Assembly (NCBI GenBank): GCA_934351705.1
Contig: CAKRJK010000117.1
Coordinates: 1-5,675, forward strand
Source: an uncultured Lachnospiraceae bacterium
GTDB taxonomy: Bacteria; Bacillota; Clostridia; Lachnospirales; Lachnospiraceae
DNA length: 5,675 bases
Reading direction: 5' to 3'
The notes under the pieces were generated by a model, which ran no database searches, was not told the origin of the DNA, and saw nothing but the letters and a program-made list of their open reading frames with translations. This document shows, in pieces, positions 1 through 5,675 of the stretch. Both the position numbers and the translations under genes were made by a program. Each line of letters opens with the position of its first letter. The stretch's first letter is position 1.

Positions 1-1102
1 GTTGTATCGGTCCTACACGTTTTCCCGACGGTGCGATCACCGAGACATCAAAATCATCGACATAGCTTTTCCATATCTGCAAGCTGAACGTCGCTTCATA
101 CGGTGCAACCGCCACACTGACTTCCTGTGAAATTGTGCTTTGCAATCTTCCCTGTGTGTGACCTCTCGCCGCACCCTCATTTCCGCTTCCCACGCAGATA
201 ACATTTTTTCCGTAATTGGAAATGTCACTCAGAAAGGTTTCGAGCAATGCCGTTCCGCTGTGAGAACCGTAAGTATTTCCAATGCTGATATTGACGGCTA
301 CCGGCTTGCGGTATTCTGCCGATTTGCGAAGGACATAATCCACCGCAGTCATCAGCTCCGTGGTTCGCGGGAATGAACGCTCTCCCGGATATCCCAGCTT
401 CACCACCACCAAATCGCTTTCGGGTGCAACTCCCCGGTACCTGCCCCCGGATTCTCTTCCGTTTCCCGCCGCAATGCCTGCCACATGCGTTCCGTGACCG
501 CTTGTATCCCGTGTCCGCACGATCCGGTTTGCAGCCTCCCGGCTTCCCGCTTCCAGTGCAAGATTTATGTCCGCCTGTGAATACTCCACACCGCTTAAAA
601 ACCCTTCCGGCGGCTTCTCCTCCCCTGTCGGCAGCAGCGTCTGATCCCAAATATTCAAAATCCTGGTCGTACCGTTATTATTTCGGAAATCAGGATGAAA
701 ATAATCGATTCCCGAATCAATGATTGCAACCAGAACGTCCTTCCCCGTCAATGAGAACGGTTCTCTTTCTACGGGAAGGACACACGATTCCCGCACGCCC
801 TCCAACACCGAAAAAAACAGGTTCTTGGGTTTCTCCACATACTCTACTTCTATCTGGTTCGCCACCAGATCGATCAGCGGCTGCGGAACGTTTAAAATGG
901 CGTATTCATTTGTCAATTCCTCCACGGTAATGCCATCGCCGAGCGTTTCCAGACGCTTGATATTCCCGTTATATTTTACGATGATTTCCCATGTATTGTC
1001 CGCCGCGTCATAACCCACGTCTAATTCTGCCGATTTCTCCCGCTCTTCTTCGGTTGCATTCAATGCAAGGTTGAGCAGGTTTTCTATTTTTTCATTATTC
1101 AA
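1..1102 (-). CDS. Subtilisin-like S8 family peptidase, Csp-like (N-terminal part, runs off left edge)
   Basis: Serine endopeptidase of family S8, seen as 367 residues read from 1102 down to 2. Residues 1 to about 105 form a prodomain-like region. The catalytic core then shows IIDSGID with Asp129, SGHGTHVAG with His203, and SGNEG with the oxyanion Asn308. After about residue 320 a beta-rich stretch (QEVSVAVAPYEATFSLQIW) resembles the jellyroll domain inserted in clostridial Csp proteases. The catalytic Ser (GTS motif) would lie beyond the window, so activity cannot be judged. No signal peptide is visible. The start is TTG at 1102-1100: an in-frame TAG lies at 1114-1112, no in-frame ATG occurs before residue 251, and GGTAGG sits 8 nt upstream. 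Csp relatives cleave the spore cortex-lytic proenzyme SleC during germination, but Lachnospiraceae carry many S8 proteins of this shape with unknown roles. The family is secure; a germination role is only a possibility. Confidence 0.9.
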   Translation of the reverse strand, partial: MNNEKIENLLNLALNATEEEREKSAELDVGYDAADNTWEIIVKYNGNIKRLETLGDGITVEELTNEYAILNVPQPLIDLVANQIEVEYVEKPKNLFFSVLEGVRESCVLPVEREPFSLTGKDVLVAIIDSGIDYFHPDFRNNNGTTRILNIWDQTLLPTGEEKPPEGFLSGVEYSQADINLALEAGSREAANRIVRTRDTSGHGTHVAGIAAGNGRESGGRYRGVAPESDLVVVKLGYPGERSFPRTTELMTAVDYVLRKSAEYRKPVAVNISIGNTYGSHSGTALLETFLSDISNYGKNVICVGSGNEGAARGHTQGRLQSTISQEVSVAVAPYEATFSLQIWKSYVDDFDVSVIAPSGKRVGPIQ

Positions 1103-1187
1103 AGTTTTTTCCTACCTATTCTTTTTTTCATCCTACGATTTTGTTCATCAAAAAAGAACGGGGAACCTTTATTTTGTTGGCTGCGGC
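1103..1187. other. Gene-free leader between the palindrome and the S8 peptidase
   Basis: This 85-bp AT-rich stretch holds the SD of the peptidase and little else. I see no strong -35/-10 pair on the minus strand; TTGATG near 1145 has no credible -10 at the right distance. A T-run on the minus strand (1151-1156) follows GGTTCCCCGTTC, but no good stem precedes it, so I do not call a terminator. Confidence 0.5.
1111..1116 (-). promoter_or_regulatory. Ribosome binding site supporting the TTG start of the S8 peptidase
   Basis: On the minus strand GGTAGG is followed by an 8-nt spacer (AAAAAACT) and then TTG. The match to the SD consensus is moderate. It matters because it supports a TTG start where no ATG is available in frame. 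Confidence 0.55.
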
Positions 1188-1302
1188 GTGCCGCCTCCTC
1201 TGTGGGCGATGTGTATCCTGTCCCTTCCATATGATATCTTGAGAACTTTTTAGTGGCAGTAAATAGACGCTTGAACAGACGTTATAAAACAGCCATATCA
1301 GA
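1188..1302 (+). repeat. Left arm of the long inverted repeat
   Basis: This 115-nt arm pairs with 1330-1442. Differences from the other arm are single substitutions (for example at 1212 and 1224), a two-base change at 1251-1252, and small indels, the largest about 5 nt near 1284-1289. Its left edge straddles a small separate palindrome, GCGGC-GT-GCCGC at 1183-1194. Confidence 0.92.
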
Positions 1303-1329
1303 AACTCGACACTTACGTGTCTCAAACAG

Positions 1330-1442
1330 TCTGATATGGCTGTTACGTTTTGTTCAAACGTCTATATAACTGCCACACAAAAGTTCTCAAAAATATCTTA
1401 TGGAAAGGACAGGATACGCATCGCCCACAGAGGAGGCGGCAC
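1330..1442 (-). repeat. Right arm of the long inverted repeat
   Basis: This 113-nt arm is the reverse complement of 1188-1302. It ends in GAGGAGGCGGCAC at 1442, where complementarity with the left arm stops abruptly. Only 8 bp (TTAAAAAT) separate it from the alpha-galactosidase stop codon. Confidence 0.92.
1363..1390 (-). promoter_or_regulatory. Weak promoter-like motif inside the right arm, pointing toward the S8 peptidase
   Basis: On the minus strand TTGAGA (1390-1385) is followed by 16 nt and TATATA (1368-1363), a fair sigma-A-like pair. The mirrored site in the left arm on the plus strand keeps TTGAGA (1239-1244) with the same 16-nt spacing, but its -10 has changed to AAATAG. Transcription from the right-arm site would pass through the left arm before reaching the peptidase. 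This is a motif match only, in AT-rich DNA. Confidence 0.2.
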
Positions 1443-1450
1443 TTAAAAAT

Positions 1451-3790
1451 CTAGCTCTCCATAAAATACATCCTTGACGCAAAGTCAGGAAAATGGCGAA
1501 TCTGTTCATTGTATCCCGTAGCGGCAAATGCCTGTTTTAAATGAACTCCCGCGTACATCAAGGTATCTCCGTACGCTTCGTAGTCCTCGCTCTCCCCCTC
1601 CATCTTCACAAACTTAGCAACAAGGCTGTGCATCCACGAATCCTGTCTGATGTGGATCGGTGCTGCCGTATTGATCAGATCACCAAACTCCTTGACATTA
1701 TATTGCAACTTGCGGTTGGTAAAATGATATTTGACATCCGGCTCTAACCCTTTCGCCTTGTAGTACTCAAATTGTGTATTCGGTCTGACAAGTCTTTGCA
1801 TCAAAAAGCCAACCGCCTTTTTCTTATCTTCCGATACACAGGTCCACTCGACGACATTTCCGTTCCTGCCACGGTAAAAATCTCCGTACTGCAAAACGCT
1901 CCGCCATTTTTTGTACAAAGCAATCTGTGTTTTGACTGCTTCCAGTTCTTCCTTTTTCATGTCCGCAAAGTTGCATTCATAGCCCAGCACTCCGAATGCC
2001 GCAACCTGGAAACGTGTCTCCAGCGGAACATTTCGCAAGGTCTGATGATTCGGACACGCCGACACATGGGCAGATACCACAGACATCGGATAGCCGTAAC
2101 TGTACCCCGTCTGAATATCCAAACGGCAGAGTGCGTCCGTATTATCACTCGCCCAGATCTGCGGAAAATAACACAGGATTCCCAAGTCAAAACGGTTTCC
2201 TCCCGCCGCACATCCCTCAAACAAAATCTTCGGAAATCGTTTTGTCAGGACATTCATACAGCGGTATAGTCCCATCACATAACGGTGTGCGACCTCGCCC
2301 TGCTTTGACGCTTCTAACCCCTGTGAATAGTAATCCGAAAAGATCCGGTTCATATCCCACTTGACGTAAGAAATCTCTGCCGAGGAGAACACTCTTGTCA
2401 TCTCCTCTATGATATAATCCTGAACCTCACTCTTGGTCAGATCCAGTATTCTCTGGTTTCTTCCCTCGGAATGCGGTTTGTCCGGTATCTGCAATACCCA
2501 GTCGGGATGAGCCTCATAAAGCCTGCTGTTGACGCTTACCATCTCCGGCTCTACCCAGATTCCGAAATCCATTCCCAGCGCCTTGATTTTGTCACATATG
2601 CCTTTTAGACCGTTTGGCAGTTTTTTGCGGTTTTCCTGCCAGTCACCTAAGGACTTTGTATCATCCTCCCTGTTTCCAAACCATCCGTCATCCATAACGA
2701 ACAGTTCAATCCCTGCCTCTTTTCCCGCTTTGGCAAGGTTGACCAGCTTTCTTTCGTCGATGTCAAAGTAACACGCCTCCCAGCTGTTTAACAGAATCGG
2801 ACGCTCTTTGTCCCGCCACTCTCCACGCACGATATGACGACGGACAAAGCGGTGCATTCTCCGGCTCATTCCGTTATAGCCCTCCTGCGAGTAAGCCATA
2901 ACCGCCTCCGGTGCCTCAAACCGTTCTCCCGCTTCCAGTTCAAAGCAGAAGGTCTGCGGATTGATTCCTGTTACGATTCTGGTCTTTCCGAAACTGTTTA
3001 CTTCCGCCGCCTCATAGTGGTTGCCGCTGTAAATCAGATTGAAGCCGTAGCAATCTCCGAAATCTTCTGTCGTTTCGGTTTTGCTCAACATCACAAACGG
3101 ATTTGCCCTGCTTGAGGAAACTCCCGCATAGGAGGCATTGACCTGTTTTCCTGCCGCCAGACGGCTGTCCGTTCTCTCCATCTCTCTTGCCCATGCACCG
3201 TGAAACGTCGTAAAAACATAGTCGGGTGTGTCCAGATCCAACTGCAGGCTCATCAACCTTTGCAGTCGGATGACCTCTTTGCTCTCGTTCACCAAAACCG
3301 CATTTCTGGTGATCACGTCACAGTTTCCGTAGACATAATAATGCAGTTCCAACTTTAAATCATACTGTTTATCACGAAGTGTCACACAAAGATGCTGCAC
3401 CTCATCCTCATTTCCGTAAGAACCCGGAAGTGTAAGAAATTCTTCTTTTCCGTCTGTAATGCCTGCACTTTCAAACAGGAAATCCGAGGTACTGCTGCCG
3501 TCTGCATGGATGACCTCAAGAAACGGCTCTCCGATGTCACCCTTTCCGTAAACAGACATTTCCTGCCTCATGTTTTCAAGCGAAAGCTCGGGATTTGCTA
3601 CGTCATATGCGTTTGTATTTCCTGCCGGAAATGTGTAGTTTTCTTCTAATATACGGGCAAATTCATCTGTCGGCACGGTGATTTTTCGTCCGTAATACAA
3701 GTGCTGCAAATGCCCTGTTTTCATTATTTTAAAACAATAGGTTGTATTGTCGGTATCCAGTACAAAACACTGACCGTATCTTTGGATCAT
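1451..3790 (-). CDS. Alpha-galactosidase, glycoside hydrolase family 36
   Basis: Retaining alpha-galactosidase (EC 3.2.1.22) that releases terminal alpha-linked galactose from melibiose, raffinose or stachyose. There is no signal peptide, so it acts in the cytoplasm. The 779-residue protein has the usual GH36 order: an N-terminal beta-sandwich (about 1-310), a TIM barrel (about 330-650) and a C-terminal beta domain. Visible motifs are WEACYFD at 337-343, FVMDDGWFG at 364-372, the nucleophile Asp479 in KWDMN, the substrate-binding CAAGGNRFD at 527-535, and the acid/base Asp549 in WASDNTD. These positions fall within one residue of those recalled for Geobacillus AgaA (Asp478, Asp548). The C-terminal domain is some 50 residues longer than in AgaA, with an insert near 695-740. 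Both ends look complete (GHLQHLYYG at the start, DFASRMYF near the end). ATG at 3790 has a strong SD. It is the last gene of the likely operon, 12 nt after the symporter. Confidence 0.97.
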   Translation of the reverse strand: MIQRYGQCFVLDTDNTTYCFKIMKTGHLQHLYYGRKITVPTDEFARILEENYTFPAGNTNAYDVANPELSLENMRQEMSVYGKGDIGEPFLEVIHADGSSTSDFLFESAGITDGKEEFLTLPGSYGNEDEVQHLCVTLRDKQYDLKLELHYYVYGNCDVITRNAVLVNESKEVIRLQRLMSLQLDLDTPDYVFTTFHGAWAREMERTDSRLAAGKQVNASYAGVSSSRANPFVMLSKTETTEDFGDCYGFNLIYSGNHYEAAEVNSFGKTRIVTGINPQTFCFELEAGERFEAPEAVMAYSQEGYNGMSRRMHRFVRRHIVRGEWRDKERPILLNSWEACYFDIDERKLVNLAKAGKEAGIELFVMDDGWFGNREDDTKSLGDWQENRKKLPNGLKGICDKIKALGMDFGIWVEPEMVSVNSRLYEAHPDWVLQIPDKPHSEGRNQRILDLTKSEVQDYIIEEMTRVFSSAEISYVKWDMNRIFSDYYSQGLEASKQGEVAHRYVMGLYRCMNVLTKRFPKILFEGCAAGGNRFDLGILCYFPQIWASDNTDALCRLDIQTGYSYGYPMSVVSAHVSACPNHQTLRNVPLETRFQVAAFGVLGYECNFADMKKEELEAVKTQIALYKKWRSVLQYGDFYRGRNGNVVEWTCVSEDKKKAVGFLMQRLVRPNTQFEYYKAKGLEPDVKYHFTNRKLQYNVKEFGDLINTAAPIHIRQDSWMHSLVAKFVKMEGESEDYEAYGDTLMYAGVHLKQAFAATGYNEQIRHFPDFASRMYFMES

Positions 3791-3795
3791 ACACT

Positions 3796-3804
3796 CTCAC
3801 CTCT
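3796..3804 (-). promoter_or_regulatory. Ribosome binding site of the alpha-galactosidase, overlapping the symporter stop
   Basis: AGAGGTGAG on the minus strand, with its core 6 nt before ATG at 3790. Its first two bases belong to the TAG stop codon of the symporter (3805-3803), so ribosomes finishing the symporter arrive at this site. This favours translational coupling of the two genes and fixes the start codon. Confidence 0.75.
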
Positions 3805-5203
3805 ATTCAAGTCTGCGTCTTTTCTTAATTTCTTCTGTGATCTCTTCTAATTTTTCATCCGTTAAAATATAGTGCTTTTTGAATACGATCAATCCAATGA
3901 TCAGCACTACCATCGGTAAAATCGTCATGGAAAGACGAAGTCCCATTCTGGATTGTGCTGCGATTGCCGTACCGACTGCCGCCTCTTTGGAACTGATATG
4001 GAACACGGACAATACGATGGATGCGATCAATGCCGCAAGACCGGAGGCTAATTTTACCACGAAGGTCTGCATGGAAAAGATAACCGATTCGTCACGCCGA
4101 TGATTCTTTAACTCTCCATAATCTACCGTATTTGCCAGAAATACCGTAATCAGTACATTCAGCATTCCGATGGCAGACATAATCAAAAATGCCGGGATCA
4201 GTAACAAGTATACATTTCCCATTCCGCTCAAGGATAAAGCAAGTAACACCACATATCCGAGGAATGCCATGCCAAAGCTGACATAAAAGATTTTCAATGA
4301 ATTCATAAATTTCCGAAAGAGCGGGAACAAAATCATCATGGCAAGTATCTGGAATCCACCGCCGAATGTATTAAATAACGTATAATTTGCCTCCCACTGT
4401 GCCGGACTAAAATCATATTTAAAAAAGTAGATCACTAAGTTTGATGTAATGTACAATGCCATATTGATCATAACGATCGCAATTACGATGGTCATTGCCT
4501 GATCATTTTGGACCAGGGCTTTGAACATATCCTTGACGGACGCCGTCTCCATATCTACCGTTGATTTTTCCTTGATACAAATACAGGTGATTGTGATAAA
4601 TATCACAAAGATGACTGCGATAATCAATGCAAAGTATTTATAGCCGAGACGCTCTACCTCTTTTGCCGCACCGCCTCCGAATGTATTACCCAAAAAGGAA
4701 ACGCTCATAACGGTAATCACGGAAATCAACGCCGAACCTACGCCCGCACAGGAACGAGCCAGTGCGGAAAGTCCTTCACGCTCTTTTCCTCCCTCGGTAA
4801 ATGCCGGCACCATTGACCAATACGGAATATCCATCATGGTATAGGTCACACCCCACAGAATATAGGTAATTGCCGCATATGCAACCAGTCCGCTTCCCTT
4901 CAGACTTGGCGGAGCGGAAAACATCACAAACAGGATGATCGCATTCGTAAGCGTTCCGATAAAAAGCCACGGGCGGAATTTGCCCCATCTGGTCTTTGTC
5001 TTTGCCACGATAACACCCATAATTGGATCATTAAAAGCGTCAAACACACGCGCCGCCATCAGGATAATTCCCATTGCGATCGCACTAACTCCCATAATGT
5101 CCTGATAATAATACAGAATATATGTTGCGGACAGCATATAGACCATGTCTTTTCCTACCGCACCCAATCCATAAGATACTTTCTCTTTCGCTGATAGTTT
5201 CAT
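3803..5203 (-). CDS. GPH-family (MelB-like) glycoside:cation symporter
   Basis: Inner-membrane transporter of the glycoside-pentoside-hexuronide:cation symporter family (major facilitator fold). It is 466 residues long, about the usual length, with hydrophobic segments consistent with 12 helices. The MelB signature residues are visible: Asp19 in GAVGKD, the cation-site Asp55, Asn58 and Asp59 in RVFDAFNDP, RWGKFRPW at 72-79, Asp125 in MMDIPYW (MelB Asp124), VDYGELK at 360-366, and Lys384 in QTFVVK (MelB Lys377). Retention of both site Asp residues suggests Na+ or H+ coupling. The C-terminus is charged and ends in KKRRRLE. An alpha-galactoside such as melibiose or raffinose is the likely substrate because the next gene is an alpha-galactosidase. 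That is inference from context, since GPH members also carry beta-galactosides, xylosides and glucuronides. ATG at 5203 has AAAGGGG 6 nt upstream. Confidence 0.94.
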   Translation of the reverse strand: MKLSAKEKVSYGLGAVGKDMVYMLSATYILYYYQDIMGVSAIAMGIILMAARVFDAFNDPIMGVIVAKTKTRWGKFRPWLFIGTLTNAIILFVMFSAPPSLKGSGLVAYAAITYILWGVTYTMMDIPYWSMVPAFTEGGKEREGLSALARSCAGVGSALISVITVMSVSFLGNTFGGGAAKEVERLGYKYFALIIAVIFVIFITITCICIKEKSTVDMETASVKDMFKALVQNDQAMTIVIAIVMINMALYITSNLVIYFFKYDFSPAQWEANYTLFNTFGGGFQILAMMILFPLFRKFMNSLKIFYVSFGMAFLGYVVLLALSLSGMGNVYLLLIPAFLIMSAIGMLNVLITVFLANTVDYGELKNHRRDESVIFSMQTFVVKLASGLAALIASIVLSVFHISSKEAAVGTAIAAQSRMGLRLSMTILPMVVLIIGLIVFKKHYILTDEKLEEITEEIKKRRRLE

Positions 5204-5209
5204 ACGATA

Positions 5210-5216
5210 CCCCTTT
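5210..5216 (-). promoter_or_regulatory. Ribosome binding site of the symporter
   Basis: AAAGGGG on the minus strand, with a 6-nt spacer (TATCGT) before ATG at 5203. It lies in the 17-nt gap after the upstream gene's TAA (5223-5221), which leaves no room for a separate promoter. This supports co-transcription. Confidence 0.65.
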
Positions 5217-5220
5217 CTTT

Positions 5221-5675
5221 TTATGGCTGTTTTTGATTCATTGCCAATTCAACGACTTTGTATGCCCCGTCATAAAGTCCCATTTTTTGGTTTCTGATAA
5301 TATTGTCACACATCTGCGGCAGGTAGGTTTCATCCTCCATAAACAGACGTATCATCTGAAGTGTATGCGGAATATCTCTGCATTCCAAAGTTCCGTCACC
5401 CATCTCCGCCGAGTGGATAGCCCCCCACTGCTCATGACCTCCGACTCGTTTGATAAAGAGCTTTGGCACCGGATAGAACGCCAGCTCGCTTGGCTTTGTC
5501 ACTAAGACATCACAGCTTCTCATCAAAAGATTTGTGCAGTAGACCGCCTCGAAAATATTTTCATGCCAGAATGCGTGTACTCCTATGACATCACCTTTCA
5601 AGGCCTCTGTCGCAAAGGCTTCTGTCTTTTCCCATTCGTTAAAATGCTCTTTGGAAACATGTTTTAAGCCCGGTA
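5221..5675 (-). CDS. GT-B glycosyltransferase-like protein, C-terminal part (runs off right edge)
   Basis: The reading frame is open from the right edge (first full codon 5673-5671) to TAA at 5223-5221, giving the last 150 residues; the start is outside. At fragment residues 51-85, MRSCDVLVTKPSELAFYPVP followed by KLFIKRVGGHE recalls the C-terminal nucleotide-sugar-binding half of MurG/GT28-type enzymes, where (A/C)D-x-(L/V)-V-T-K-P-G-x-x-(T/S)-x-x-E is typical. Here the usual Gly after Pro is Ser and the segment that normally follows is shortened. The rest, with HSAEMGDGTLEC and a helical tail, does not match a family I can name with certainty. TTG at 5601 could act as a start, but the frame upstream (PGLKHVSKEHF...) reads as normal protein, so the gene is longer. 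It lies 17 nt before the symporter on the same strand, so it is probably in the same transcript. Function is unassigned; a glycosyltransferase-like fold is a tentative call. Confidence 0.8.
   Translation of the reverse strand, partial: PGLKHVSKEHFNEWEKTEAFATEALKGDVIGVHAFWHENIFEAVYCTNLLMRSCDVLVTKPSELAFYPVPKLFIKRVGGHEQWGAIHSAEMGDGTLECRDIPHTLQMIRLFMEDETYLPQMCDNIIRNQKMGLYDGAYKVVELAMNQKQP

Larger units (their letters stand above)
1188..1442. mobile_element. 255-bp imperfect palindrome, MITE-like inverted-repeat element (candidate)
   Basis: The two halves are reverse complements across almost the whole length, centred near 1315. The ends are GTGCCGCCTCCTC and its complement GAGGAGGCGGCAC. The outermost 24 bp (1188-1211 and 1419-1442) match perfectly, and the outer 70 or so nt differ at only a few positions. 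Overall arm identity by hand alignment is roughly 85 percent including gaps. A loop of about 27 nt (1303-1329) holds a smaller hairpin, GACAC-TTAC-GTGTC at 1308-1321. It encodes no credible protein. It begins 8 bp after the alpha-galactosidase stop codon. Size and symmetry fit a miniature inverted-repeat transposable element, but the flanks (1180-1187 and 1443-1450) show no target-site duplication, and I do not recognise the ends as those of a known IS family. A chromosomal intergenic repeat that folds as long RNA is the main alternative. The palindrome itself is certain; the mobile-element reading is inference. Confidence 0.55.

Noticed and set aside
225..650. 141-codon minus-strand ORF
   Set aside because: It is an out-of-frame shadow of the S8 peptidase, whose true frame shows the catalytic motifs.
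1144..1170. Possible intrinsic terminator (GGTTCCCCGTTC then a T-run on the minus strand)
   Set aside because: No stable stem can be drawn; only about four terminal A/T-rich pairs form.
1071..1253. 60-codon plus-strand ORF
   Set aside because: It overlaps the start of the S8 peptidase antisense and the palindrome, with a low-complexity Phe/Ser-rich product.
1128..1325. 65-codon minus-strand ORF in the gap
   Set aside because: It lies mostly in the left arm of the palindrome, has no SD or recognisable domain, and results from the repeat sequence.
1188..1442. Integron attC site, CRISPR repeat or phage attachment site
   Set aside because: There is no integrase or cas gene, no repeat-spacer pattern and no attC core sites; the symmetry covers the whole element.
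1772..2269. 165-codon plus-strand ORF
   Set aside because: It is antisense to the conserved GH36 catalytic domain and has no recognisable features.
5122..5505. 127-codon plus-strand ORF
   Set aside because: It is antisense to both the symporter start and the glycosyltransferase-like gene, which are well supported.

Overview
The window looks like a chromosomal segment from a gut-type Clostridia member, most likely Lachnospiraceae. The reasons are moderate GC, purine-rich Shine-Dalgarno (SD) sites, a TTG start, an S8 peptidase resembling the Csp group, and an alpha-galactosidase of the type common in Firmicutes. The genus cannot be fixed from the sequence alone. All real genes lie on the minus strand, so the window reads biologically from right to left.

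Right part (5675 to 1451): three tightly packed genes, probably one operon. First is the 3' part (150 residues) of a protein whose tail resembles a GT-B, MurG/GT28-like glycosyltransferase. After 17 nt comes a complete 466-residue GPH/MelB-type sugar:cation symporter. After 12 nt comes a complete 779-residue GH36 alpha-galactosidase with all catalytic residues. The simplest reading is import of alpha-galactosides (melibiose, raffinose type) with a cation, followed by cytoplasmic release of galactose. The role of the glycosyltransferase-like protein is not clear. The promoter and any regulator lie beyond the right edge.

Middle (1450 to 1103): a 348-bp gene-free gap filled mostly by a 255-bp imperfect palindrome (1188-1442). 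Its arms are about 115 and 113 nt, the outer 24 bp match perfectly, and the loop is about 27 nt. It begins 8 bp after the alpha-galactosidase stop codon. It resembles a MITE-like or other non-autonomous inverted-repeat element. No target-site duplication is visible and there is no U-tract typical of an intrinsic terminator. This is the most interesting structure in the window.

Left part (1102 to 1): the N-terminal 367 residues of a subtilisin-like S8 peptidase of the Csp-like clostridial type. It starts at TTG and runs off the left edge before the catalytic serine. The catalytic Asp and His and the oxyanion Asn are present.

I found no RNA genes, CRISPR arrays, phage genes or defence genes. 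There is no convincing evidence of a new multi-gene system. What deserves a second look is the palindrome and the glycosyltransferase-like gene in a sugar-utilisation operon.
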